A stretch of DNA of 10,107 nt from Clostridiaceae bacterium. GTDB taxonomy: Bacteria > Bacillota > Clostridia > Acetivibrionales > DUMC01. A program made the translations under genes and the position numbers. The stretch's first letter is position 1, and the number at the start of each line of letters is the position of its first letter. Positions 1 through 6,865 of this stretch are shown here, piece after piece. The stretch is taken from NCBI GenBank assembly GCA_012512865.1, contig JAAZDH010000137.1, positions 1-10,107 on the forward strand, in the 5' to 3' direction. The notes under the pieces were generated by a model. That model was given only the letters and a program-made list of their open reading frames with translations, had not been told where the DNA came from and did no database searches.

Positions 1-495
1 GGTATTGATGATATTATTTATACGACACCTGTAAAAAATCTTTTTATTATTCCCTGTGGCACCATACCCCCGAATCCTGCCGAGCTTTTAGGAACGGAAA
101 AGTTCACCCGTTTTATTGAAGATGCAAAGACGCGTTTTTTTAAGGTGGTGAAGGGTCAATTTGACATGATAATATTTGATTCGCCTCCCCTGAGAAGCGT
201 GATAGACGCGGCAGTTCTTGCTGCAAAAACCGACGGGACATTGCTTGTGGTAAGGACCGGTGCTGTTAATTATAAGGCTGTCCAGCAGGTGAAGGAGCAG
301 CTGGAAATGGTTAGTGCCAAGCTGGTTGGCGTAATCTTGAACAGGATGAAAAAAAGGGATTATGGTTACTATTATAGTTATTATTATAGAAATGGCTATT
401 ACGGAAATGATGAAAAGAAAAGCAAAAGGGGCTTGCTTTCAAAATTGCTGAAGTTATTTAGAAAATCAAAGAAGAGAGGTCATGAGCGGCCTTGA
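1..495 (+). CDS. CpsD/CapB-type bacterial tyrosine kinase, C-terminal part (5' truncated)
   Basis: The reading frame is open from the first base, so the start and the Walker A and A' motifs lie outside the window; 164 residues are visible. They carry the BY-kinase marks: PPNPAELL near residue 23, the Walker B-type strand DMIIFDSPP near residue 54, then DGTLLVVRTG and the strand LVGVILNRM. A tyrosine cluster follows at nt 361-402, with nine Tyr in 14 residues; in this family such clusters are the autophosphorylation site. These kinases partner a Wzz/CpsC-like membrane activator and control chain length and export of capsule or exopolysaccharide. Unusually, the tyrosine cluster is not the extreme C-terminus. 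A basic tail of about 29 residues follows, including the amphipathic-looking stretch GLLSKLLKLFRKSKKR. The family call is firm; the polysaccharide it serves cannot be told from this window. Confidence 0.9.
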   Translation, partial: GIDDIIYTTPVKNLFIIPCGTIPPNPAELLGTEKFTRFIEDAKTRFFKVVKGQFDMIIFDSPPLRSVIDAAVLAAKTDGTLLVVRTGAVNYKAVQQVKEQLEMVSAKLVGVILNRMKKRDYGYYYSYYYRNGYYGNDEKKSKRGLLSKLLKLFRKSKKRGHERP

Positions 496-499
496 GTCG

Positions 500-594
500 T
501 TTTAAGCTATCGGTTTTAAGTGGTTTTAAGTGGTTTTAAGCGATTTTGAGAGGTTTTTAAAGTGTTTTTGAGTATTTTTAAACTGTTAATTTTT
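500..594. repeat. Degenerate 10-bp tandem repeat with helically phased T-tracts
   Basis: This stretch fills most of the gap between the kinase stop and the next gene. The clearest units are CGGTTTTAAG (511-520), TGGTTTTAAG (521-530), TGGTTTTAAG (531-540) and CGATTTTGAG (541-550); less perfect copies continue to about 580. Runs of four to five T begin at 500, 514, 524, 534, 544, 554, 565 and 575, close to one per helical turn. I see no convincing -35/-10 pair and no terminator here. The repeat is directly visible; that it bends DNA or binds a protein is inference. Confidence 0.75.
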
Positions 595-602
595 GAAGGA
601 GG
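595..602 (+). promoter_or_regulatory. Shine-Dalgarno site that sets the SLH gene start
   Basis: GAAGGAGG lies 10 nt before ATG 613. It decides in favour of 613 over an in-frame GTG at 562. The GTG lies inside the T-tract repeat and has no ribosome site, and starting there would put 17 residues in front of a good signal peptide. Confidence 0.85.
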
Positions 603-612
603 TACTTGGATT

Positions 613-3273
613 ATGAGAATTAAGAAAATGGTTTCTATCGCGATAGTAGCAGCTCTTATAGCAGCCCAGATACTTGTGCCGGTGGTTTTTGCAGATGTCG
701 GGGATGTGGAAGAAGCATGGAGTAAATTAAGTGATTCGGACAAGGGAATACTTCTCAGGAACTTGTGGGATTTTGCCGTGGTCAAGCTGGGTAATGATGA
801 AGAAGTGACGGTTGATGAAGTGTATAATAATATTTATGCAAGCCTGGAAGGAAAAGATATTATTTCAACCGACCCGGTACCAGGCGATGGCAAAATAAGC
901 GAGGGTGCAGTCAAGATCATAATACAAAAAATTATTAATAATAAGCAGATTATCAAGGAGTATTATGATTTTTACGTGGCCAATATTCAAACCAAGGCAA
1001 GGGTGAAAGAAATACTGGGTCTTGAACCGGATGCACCTGCAGGGGAGGTTTACCAAGCCTTGCAGCCGTTCCTCGTGCCCGTGATGACCACGGAAAATGG
1101 CATTTTTGCGAGAAACGGCAATGTTTCTGCGGCTGTTGCACGCAAGCTCCTTGGTATTCCGGATGGGGCTTTATTTGAAGATTTGCTCGGTGAAAACCTC
1201 AATGGCAAAGTTGATACCTTGGCTTCAAAGGTGGAGACCAGGGTGGGGGACTACGGCCTTGACAGGTATGAAATCATAGAGCTCCTGGAGATATTTGGCT
1301 TGTACGAGGATGACCCGTCAAATCCTTCCGTTGTTTCCACGAATCCTGCAAGCGGAGCAAATGGGGTTTCAAGGTCGGCATCTATTAAAATAACATATAG
1401 CAAGAATATTTATGAAAACTGGGAGGATATTGACAAGTATGACAACATTTCACTTAAGGCGGGCAGTGTTGAGCTTGCTGTAGACAAGAGCATATCCGGG
1501 AAGGTCCTGACTATTACTCCCAAGTCGTCTCTTGCTTATTCAACAACCTACACGGTAACTGTGCCCCAAGGGGCTGTGACCGACGAGGTGATGAGACCGG
1601 CGGAAGGGTGCACCTTCAGTTTTGCCACGGTTACAGAACCAATTACACCGCCTCCTACAGAGCCGCCTGTTGAGCCACCGGTTGAGCCGCCGGAAGAGGA
1701 ACCAGGAGAAGAAGAGCCTGGCGAGGAGGAACCTCCTGTAGAGGAGCCAAGTGAAGAGGAGAAGGAAATCGGGGATATAATAGCGGAGATTGACGAGGAG
1801 GAAATAGAAGCTGCTGAAGGAGAAGCCCTGGATGCAATATCGGAGAATATAACAGGAAATATTGAGAAAGCCATTGAGATCTTGGAAGGTATTGATGACC
1901 CTGAAGTTACTCTTGAGCTGATAGAAACCATAATCGGCAAGAGCGCGGCCCTGGTTCAAAAACTGGAAGAGACCGGCAAGGCGGCCAAGGCCGATGAATT
2001 TACAGATACATTGAATAAACTGGCAGGTGCAGCATTGAAGAAAGTATCTTTATTCAGGGAGGATGTAAGTGAAGAAGCAAAAGAGGTAAAAGGAGAAGTA
2101 ATACTGGGTGATGTCCCTGAAGGGGAGCTGGTTGACGAGGAAACACGCCAGATGTTGAAGGATATAGTGGATATGGCGCAAAGATTGACAGAAATACTCC
2201 AGGAGAACAACGTGGAGCAAAAGATTAAGCCTGCGTTGTATCTTGATGCGTCGTCAGGAGAGGAAGACATTGAAAATTCCAATGTTATAATACCTGCAGC
2301 GCTGCTGATTGCGGCCGGGGAGGAAAAGATCGAGGAAACAGTGGTTATAACGGATGTTGCAACAATGAACATACCCTTGGACGCCATCGAGCTGAAGAAA
2401 GGAGATACGCTGACCATAACAAACGCAAAGGTTGAGAAGGAACAGCTGCCCCCATCCGCCAGGGAAGCAGTGGGAGATGCACCCGTATTTAAGCTGGACA
2501 TAAAGGTCAATGATCAGAAAGCCGAGCTTAAGGGGAAGGTTAAGGTAACCATACCTTATACCTTGAAGCCGGGGGATGATCCTGAAAAAATAACAGTTTT
2601 CTATATAAGGGATGATGGAGAGCTTGAAAACGTAATCGGCGTGTACGATGAGAAAACCGGCACTGTGTCCTTCGAAGCCGAGCACTTCAGTAATTACGTG
2701 GTAATGGTAAACGATGTCAGGTTCACGGATGTTGGAAGCGAGTTCTGGGCTGCGAGGTATATTGAGGTTTTGGCTTCAAAAGGCATTGTTAAAGGCTCCG
2801 GGACCGTTGAAACTTACAAACCGCTGAATAATCTTACCAGGGCCGAATTTACGGCAATGATCGTCAGGGCCTTCAAGCTCTTCGATGAAAGTGCGGAGAA
2901 CCCGTTTGTTGATGTAAAAGAAACAGATTGGTTCTACCCGGAAGTAGTATCAGGTGCAAAAGCTGGTATTATCCGCGGAAGACCTGGAGGTATATTCGCA
3001 CCCGATGACAAGATTACAAGGGAAGAGATGGCTACCATAATTGCAAACACGCTTACCCTGGTATTAAACAAAAAACCGGTTGAAAAACCTGGAGAATACC
3101 TTGAGAAGTTCTCCGACAAGGATAATATTGCTGATTATGCCAGGGGACCGATTGCCCTGGCGGTAAAATACGGGATAATTGCAGGGAAGCCGGATGGCAG
3201 GTATGCACCAAAGGATAACGCGGACAGGGCTGAAGCGGCAAAATTGGTATATATGATATTAAACATGAAATAA
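613..3273 (+). CDS. Secreted SLH-domain surface protein with a Big_5-type Ig-like domain
   Basis: The product has 886 residues. A signal peptide covers residues 1-27 (MRIKK, hydrophobic core, probable cleavage after VFA). Residues about 28-235 are mostly helical and not recognised. Residues about 238-340 resemble a Big_5 (SbsA-type) Ig-like domain, with STNPASGANGVS near the start and LAYSTTYTVTV near the end. A Pro/Glu linker (about 341-385, PPVEPPVEPPEEEPGEEEPG) leads into an acidic helical region. A beta-rich domain follows that ends in EHFSNYVVMV, as often seen just before SLH repeats. Three SLH repeats start near residues 704, 765 and 833, with the signature positions LTRAE, ITREE and ADRAE. 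SLH triplets hold proteins non-covalently to pyruvylated secondary wall polymer, so this is a cell-surface protein. No catalytic domain is recognisable; a structural or adhesive role is inference. An intrinsic terminator follows 22 nt after the stop. Confidence 0.93.
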   Translation: MRIKKMVSIAIVAALIAAQILVPVVFADVGDVEEAWSKLSDSDKGILLRNLWDFAVVKLGNDEEVTVDEVYNNIYASLEGKDIISTDPVPGDGKISEGAVKIIIQKIINNKQIIKEYYDFYVANIQTKARVKEILGLEPDAPAGEVYQALQPFLVPVMTTENGIFARNGNVSAAVARKLLGIPDGALFEDLLGENLNGKVDTLASKVETRVGDYGLDRYEIIELLEIFGLYEDDPSNPSVVSTNPASGANGVSRSASIKITYSKNIYENWEDIDKYDNISLKAGSVELAVDKSISGKVLTITPKSSLAYSTTYTVTVPQGAVTDEVMRPAEGCTFSFATVTEPITPPPTEPPVEPPVEPPEEEPGEEEPGEEEPPVEEPSEEEKEIGDIIAEIDEEEIEAAEGEALDAISENITGNIEKAIEILEGIDDPEVTLELIETIIGKSAALVQKLEETGKAAKADEFTDTLNKLAGAALKKVSLFREDVSEEAKEVKGEVILGDVPEGELVDEETRQMLKDIVDMAQRLTEILQENNVEQKIKPALYLDASSGEEDIENSNVIIPAALLIAAGEEKIEETVVITDVATMNIPLDAIELKKGDTLTITNAKVEKEQLPPSAREAVGDAPVFKLDIKVNDQKAELKGKVKVTIPYTLKPGDDPEKITVFYIRDDGELENVIGVYDEKTGTVSFEAEHFSNYVVMVNDVRFTDVGSEFWAARYIEVLASKGIVKGSGTVETYKPLNNLTRAEFTAMIVRAFKLFDESAENPFVDVKETDWFYPEVVSGAKAGIIRGRPGGIFAPDDKITREEMATIIANTLTLVLNKKPVEKPGEYLEKFSDKDNIADYARGPIALAVKYGIIAGKPDGRYAPKDNADRAEAAKLVYMILNMK

Positions 3274-3295
3274 TAATTAAAACCCAAGAAATGTC

Positions 3296-3332
3296 AAAAA
3301 GCCACCAGGTTTATGCCAATGGTGGCTTTTTT
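3296..3332 (+). terminator. Intrinsic terminator after the SLH gene
   Basis: GCCACCA at 3301-3307 pairs with TGGTGGC at 3320-3326 around a 12-nt loop, followed by six T (3327-3332). Five A precede the left arm, so the structure could also work on the minus strand. It sits just after the SLH stop and only 26 nt before the next start codon. Confidence 0.9.
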
Positions 3333-3358
3333 GGCACCAGGAAAGGTGACAGGATTAT

Positions 3359-4477
3359 ATGAGAAAGTTGGGAAAGTGGAAAATAATCCCCATTATTGCG
3401 GTGGTACTTGTTATAACGGGGATAGCAGCAAAAATCGTGATTGACAAGCTATTCAGCTTCATACTGATGTCCTATATTGGTGACATAGGTGACATAGGGA
3501 TGGGGGTAATGACACAGGGTGTAATATCTGCCATGCTGGGTGATGAAGATGCCGGCTTGCAAGCAAATGGAAGTGAAAAACAGGCCGGGGAAGGCGGTTT
3601 GACCCGCAATCTCCTGGATGGACTTGTAGATGGTGCTGGTGAAAGTGAAGTTGATTTAAGCGGGAATGAAAGGGATAAAGGAGGGCAGCAGGAATCCCAG
3701 GGAGCAGCAGGCGACGGCAATGATACAGGAGGACAAGGTAAAACAGCCCAGGCCGGGAAGATGGAGGATAAAGGGAAAGAGACGCAGGCACAGGATAAAG
3801 GGACTGAAGGTGGAAATGCAAGGGACACCGGCGTAAGTGAGAAGGACGCGCAGGACAGTGCGCAGCATGTCGTGCAAGATGGTGAGCAGGGTGATATGGG
3901 GGGTGGCGCACTGGATGGAGAAACGCGGGATGAAAAAATAGCGGATGAAGAAGCAGGCAATACCGGGGCGGATAGTACGGCAGCCAATGGGACGGAGGAT
4001 ATCGGAACAGGTGATGGCGAAGGAAAAGCCATTGCTGCCGGCAGCGATGAAGGCGGTTACAAGGATGAAAATACAGTGGATGTTAGTATCGGCGTGATAG
4101 ATGGCGAGGGAAAGGAAAGTGCTGCCGGGGAGGATAAAGATAGTGCCAGGAAAGATGATGCTGCCGGGGAAAATGGCGCTGCAGGGGGAAATAACACCGG
4201 CGATGAAAGCGACGTAGTTGTTAAAATAACACAGGAGAAAATAGAGGAAGCCGAGAAAACGGTATCCACAGGTGACAAGCTGAAAGTCATTCAAATTATT
4301 TTTAAGAAATTGCAGCCGTATGACTGGGACGTTATTAAAGGAATCCTTAAAAAGGGAAAGGTAACCAGGGATGATATAAATACTGTTAAAAATCTTGTTA
4401 AAAACAGGGTTACAGAAGAAGAAAAAGAGTATTTGAAGGAAGTTTACAATAAATATTATGATGAAATAGTGGAATAA
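3359..4477 (+). CDS. Membrane-anchored protein of unknown function with long acidic low-complexity linker
   Basis: I do not recognise a family. The 372-residue product has three parts. Residues 1-40 are a basic N-terminus (MRKLGKWK) followed by a hydrophobic helix (about 9-28), best read as an uncleaved membrane anchor with the rest outside the cell. Residues about 60-288 are rich in Gly, Asp, Glu, Ala, Lys, Gln and Thr, with loosely repeated phrases (EGKAIAAGSDEGG, EGKESAAGEDKDS, AAGENGAAGG) and almost no aromatic residues, so probably disordered. Residues about 289-372 form a compact helical domain, charged but with a clear hydrophobic pattern (KLKVIQIIFKKLQPYDWDVI, then EEEKEYLKEVYNKYYDEIVE). 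The start ATG is preceded by AAAGGTGA about 9 nt upstream. Long anchored linkers can span the Gram-positive wall, which would fit the neighbouring surface protein, but no function is shown. That it is a real gene is supported by its length, ribosome site and structured ends. Confidence 0.8.
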   Translation: MRKLGKWKIIPIIAVVLVITGIAAKIVIDKLFSFILMSYIGDIGDIGMGVMTQGVISAMLGDEDAGLQANGSEKQAGEGGLTRNLLDGLVDGAGESEVDLSGNERDKGGQQESQGAAGDGNDTGGQGKTAQAGKMEDKGKETQAQDKGTEGGNARDTGVSEKDAQDSAQHVVQDGEQGDMGGGALDGETRDEKIADEEAGNTGADSTAANGTEDIGTGDGEGKAIAAGSDEGGYKDENTVDVSIGVIDGEGKESAAGEDKDSARKDDAAGENGAAGGNNTGDESDVVVKITQEKIEEAEKTVSTGDKLKVIQIIFKKLQPYDWDVIKGILKKGKVTRDDINTVKNLVKNRVTEEEKEYLKEVYNKYYDEIVE

Positions 4478-4480
4478 TAA

Positions 4481-4542
4481 GCAGAATAAAAAATAAAAGT
4501 AGAATAAAAGTAGAATGAAAGCAGAATAAAAATTGAATAAAA
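4481..4542. repeat. 11-bp tandem repeat with A-tracts upstream of the amr unit
   Basis: Units are GCAGAATAAAA (4481-4491), a short 7-base piece AATAAAA (4492-4498), GTAGAATAAAA (4499-4509), GTAGAATGAAA (4510-4520), GCAGAATAAAA (4521-4531) and ATTGAATAAAA (4532-4542). A-runs therefore recur about every 11 bp. Two units contain TAGAAT, one base from the TATAAT -10 hexamer, but I found no matching -35 at the right distance, so no promoter is called. Confidence 0.8.
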
Positions 4543-4547
4543 AGTTG

Positions 4548-4575
4548 TGGAAAGGGGTTTTGTTTCCATGGGAAA
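4548..4575 (+). promoter_or_regulatory. Start region of the amr fusion gene: ribosome site with two alternative hairpins
   Basis: GGAAAGGGG (4549-4557) is the ribosome site for ATG 4568, about 10 nt away, and favours that start over the in-frame GTG at 4547. TGGAAA (4548-4553) can pair with TTTCCA (4563-4568), enclosing the ribosome site. TTTCC (4563-4567) can instead pair with GGAAA (4571-4575), leaving the ATG in a 3-nt loop. The complementarity is visible; that it controls translation is inference, and the stems are short. Confidence 0.35.
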
Positions 4576-5929
4576 AGTAACAGGTGCATATATTGTTCCC
4601 CATCCGCCGGTAATTGTTCCGGAAGTCGGAAGGGGAAGGGAATCGGAGATACAAAAAACCATAGATTCATTTAAAAGGGTTGCCAGGGAAATAAAAGAAG
4701 AAAACCCTGGCACGATTATTGTTATTACACCCCATGCCCCCTTTTTCCGGGACTTTATATATGTTAACGATTCGGACAAGATCATAAAAGGTGATCTGGG
4801 AAGATTCGGCGCTCCCGGGGTAAGGCTTGAATTTGAAAACAATGTACAGCTTGCACGCAGGATAGTGGATAATGCTTTGCAAAGGGGAATAGGAGCTGGG
4901 GGCATGAGCTATGAGCCATTAAAGAGAATGTTGAGGTATTCCGTGGAGCTGGACCATGGAGCCCTTGTCCCCCTTTATTTTATTAACAAGGAAGCTGCCG
5001 GTTTCAAGCTTGTGCATATGGCTGTTGCAGATTTGCCCTTTGATAAGCTTTACGATTTTGGCCGTTACATAGGGAAAGCCATAACGGAGACGGATGGCAG
5101 AAACGGGAGGACGGTCATAATCGCAAGCGGGGACCTGTCTCACAGCCTGACCTGGGATGCCCCCTGTGGCTATAATCCAAAGGGAAAGGTTTTTGACAGG
5201 TTGATTGCCAAGTATGTTGCAGCCGGGGACGTTGAGAGCATTGTTAACTTTGACAGGAAACTGGCCGAGGAAGCGGCAGAATGCGGATTAAGGCCTATCA
5301 TAATTTTGATGGGGGCCTTGGAAGGATACTCCCTGTGTCCAGAGGTGTATTCGTACGAAGGGCCTTTTGGTGTAGGTTACATGGTTGCGGGGCTAAAAAC
5401 GGGTGTTGATGTTTATGTCCGCCTTGCACGGCTTGCACTGGAGACATACGTAAAGGAAAGAAAGATAATTAACCCGTGGGAAGTCATGCCTCCATTACCA
5501 AGAGAGATGATGGAGAACAGGGCAGGTACTTTTGTGTCATTGAAAAAGGAAGGTTTCTTAAGGGGATGTATAGGAACCATCCAGCCTACCAGGGAAAATA
5601 TTGCCGAAGAGATTGTTTATAACGCTATAAGTTCAGGGACAAGGGATCCGCGCTTTACCCCGGTGACGGAGGATGAGCTTGATTTGCTTGTATACTCGGT
5701 GGATATATTGATGGAGCCGGAACCGGTAAATTCCATCGAGGAGCTGGATGTGTACAGGTACGGCGTGATTGTCAGGTCAAGGGGCAGGACAGGGCTTCTT
5801 CTTCCAAATATAGAGGGAGTGGATACGCCGTGGGAACAGGTTTCCATAGCCCTTCAAAAAGCAGGCATCAGCCCGGGTGAAAAGTATACGATGGAAAGGT
5901 TCGAAGTAATAAGACACAAGGAAGCATAA
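4568..5929 (+). CDS. AmmeMemoRadiSam fusion protein: LigB/Memo-like domain plus AMMECR1 domain
   Basis: The 453-residue product joins two domains usually listed as system proteins B and A. Residues about 1-275 resemble the LigB/Memo fold. Candidate metal ligands and active-site residues are His12 (VPHPPVIVPE), His56 (ITPHAPF), His192 (ASGDLSHS) and Glu263 (SYEGPFGVGY), with DHG at 129-131. By analogy with LigB-type extradiol dioxygenases, His12, His56 and Glu263 would bind iron and His192 would act as the acid/base; this is inference from motif placement. Residues about 281-453 are an AMMECR1 domain with the hallmark RGCIGTI near 332-338. The next gene, 23 nt downstream, is the radical SAM partner, so the three-part module is complete in two genes. 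The reaction is not something I can state. Start chosen at ATG 4568 because of its ribosome site; an in-frame GTG at 4547 lacks one. Confidence 0.92.
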   Translation: MGKVTGAYIVPHPPVIVPEVGRGRESEIQKTIDSFKRVAREIKEENPGTIIVITPHAPFFRDFIYVNDSDKIIKGDLGRFGAPGVRLEFENNVQLARRIVDNALQRGIGAGGMSYEPLKRMLRYSVELDHGALVPLYFINKEAAGFKLVHMAVADLPFDKLYDFGRYIGKAITETDGRNGRTVIIASGDLSHSLTWDAPCGYNPKGKVFDRLIAKYVAAGDVESIVNFDRKLAEEAAECGLRPIIILMGALEGYSLCPEVYSYEGPFGVGYMVAGLKTGVDVYVRLARLALETYVKERKIINPWEVMPPLPREMMENRAGTFVSLKKEGFLRGCIGTIQPTRENIAEEIVYNAISSGTRDPRFTPVTEDELDLLVYSVDILMEPEPVNSIEELDVYRYGVIVRSRGRTGLLLPNIEGVDTPWEQVSIALQKAGISPGEKYTMERFEVIRHKEA

Positions 5930-5952
5930 GGGAAAGGGAATGATAAAGAAAC

Positions 5953-6825
5953 ATGAAGCAGGCAATGTATTACGAGAAAAGAGAAGGTGGCAGCGTACAG
6001 TGTTTTTTGTGCCCCCACAATTGCGTCATAAAACAGGACGGGGCAGGGATATGCAGGGTACGGAAAAATATAGGAGGAGAGCTGTATTCATTGAATTACG
6101 GCAAAGTGACTTCTATTGCCCTGGACCCCGTGGAGAAAAAGCCACTTTATAGATTTCATCCGGGGAAATATATTCTCTCGGCGGGGACTTTCGGCTGTAA
6201 CTTGAAGTGCTCATTTTGCCAGAATTGGTCCATATCCCAGGGCATGTCCCCCGATGATGAAAGGGCGGTTGACATAACACCGGGACAACTGGTAAAAGAA
6301 GCCTTAAAACACGTGCGGCACGGGAATATCGGCATTGCCTATACTTACAATGAGCCGTCAATCTGGTACGAGTTCGTGTATGAAACTTCCATGCTTGCAA
6401 AGAAAGAAGGGCTGGCAAACGTGCTGGTAACCAACGGGTTTATCAGCAGGAAACCCCTGGAAGAGCTGTTGCCTTTTGTTGACGCGATGAATATTGATGT
6501 TAAATCATTCAACCCGTCATTCTACAAGGAAATATGCAAGGGTTCATTGGAAAATGTCAAGGAAACGGTTGAGATGGCCGCGGCAAAATGCCATGTAGAG
6601 GTTACAACATTGGTAATACCGGGGTTTAATGATTCCGTTGAAGAGATGGATGAAATAGCCAGGTGGCTTGCTTCTGTTTCTCCCGAAATAGTTCTTCACT
6701 TGTCAAGGTATTTTCCAAGATACAAGATGAATGACAGGTCCCCAACCCCGGTCAGGACCCTGGAAAATTTAAGGGATGAGGCATTGAAATACTTGCGGCA
6801 TGTATATCTTGGCAACGTGTGGTGA
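5953..6825 (+). CDS. amrS: AmmeMemoRadiSam system radical SAM enzyme (AmrS-like)
   Basis: The product has 290 residues. The radical SAM [4Fe-4S] motif CX3CX2C is at Cys82, Cys86 and Cys89 (CNLKCSFCQNW). Before it are Cys17, Cys20, Cys24 and Cys34 (CFLCPHNC, GAGICRVR), typical of this subfamily and possibly binding another metal site. AYTYNEPSIWYEF near residue 131 is also characteristic. Such enzymes cleave S-adenosylmethionine to start radical chemistry; the substrate here is unknown. The gene is probably co-transcribed with the LigB/Memo-AMMECR1 fusion (23-nt gap). ATG 5953 is the first in-frame start after a TGA at 5941; GGGAAAGGGA upstream is a somewhat distant ribosome site. The protein ends at YLGNVW, where longer members that I recall continue into a cysteine-rich zinc-ribbon-like tail. 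Here that tail is absent, and I see no remnant of it in any frame downstream. Confidence 0.92.
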   Translation: MKQAMYYEKREGGSVQCFLCPHNCVIKQDGAGICRVRKNIGGELYSLNYGKVTSIALDPVEKKPLYRFHPGKYILSAGTFGCNLKCSFCQNWSISQGMSPDDERAVDITPGQLVKEALKHVRHGNIGIAYTYNEPSIWYEFVYETSMLAKKEGLANVLVTNGFISRKPLEELLPFVDAMNIDVKSFNPSFYKEICKGSLENVKETVEMAAAKCHVEVTTLVIPGFNDSVEEMDEIARWLASVSPEIVLHLSRYFPRYKMNDRSPTPVRTLENLRDEALKYLRHVYLGNVW

Positions 6826-6829
6826 TTTG

Positions 6830-6862
6830 ATACCCGCGTTAAATTCCATATCGCCGCGGTAT
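6830..6862 (+). terminator. Weak hairpin just after amrS, possible terminator
   Basis: ATACCCGCG (6830-6838) can pair with CGCGGTAT (6855-6862) over eight base pairs with one bulged C and a 16-nt loop, starting 4 nt after the amrS stop. No T-run follows directly, so this is a poor intrinsic terminator and may be chance. Confidence 0.25.
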
Positions 6863-6865
6863 TAT

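Noticed and set aside
560..600. A sigma-A promoter in the decamer repeat (GTTAAT at 585-590 as -10)
   Set aside because: No -35 hexamer occurs at 16-18 bp; the match is what AT-rich sequence gives by chance.
562..612. Upstream GTG start for the SLH protein
   Set aside because: It lies within the T-tract repeat without a ribosome site and would bury the signal peptide; ATG 613 has a strong site.
1540..2510. Minus-strand reading frames inside the SLH gene
   Set aside because: They mirror the Glu/Pro-rich and acidic helical coding sequence, giving Ser-rich products without recognisable domains.
3478..3498. Direct repeat TGACATAGG in the unknown gene
   Set aside because: It only encodes the short peptide repeat GDIGDIG and has no sign of an attachment site or mobile element end.
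3459..4654. Long minus-strand reading frames opposite the anchored protein gene (up to 332 codons)
   Set aside because: They are shadows of the biased, purine-rich linker sequence, which lacks stops on the opposite strand. They have no ribosome sites and mostly low-complexity Ser/Pro/Phe products.
5940..6152. A 70-codon frame starting at ATG 5940
   Set aside because: It runs out of frame through the start of amrS, whose frame has all conserved radical SAM motifs.
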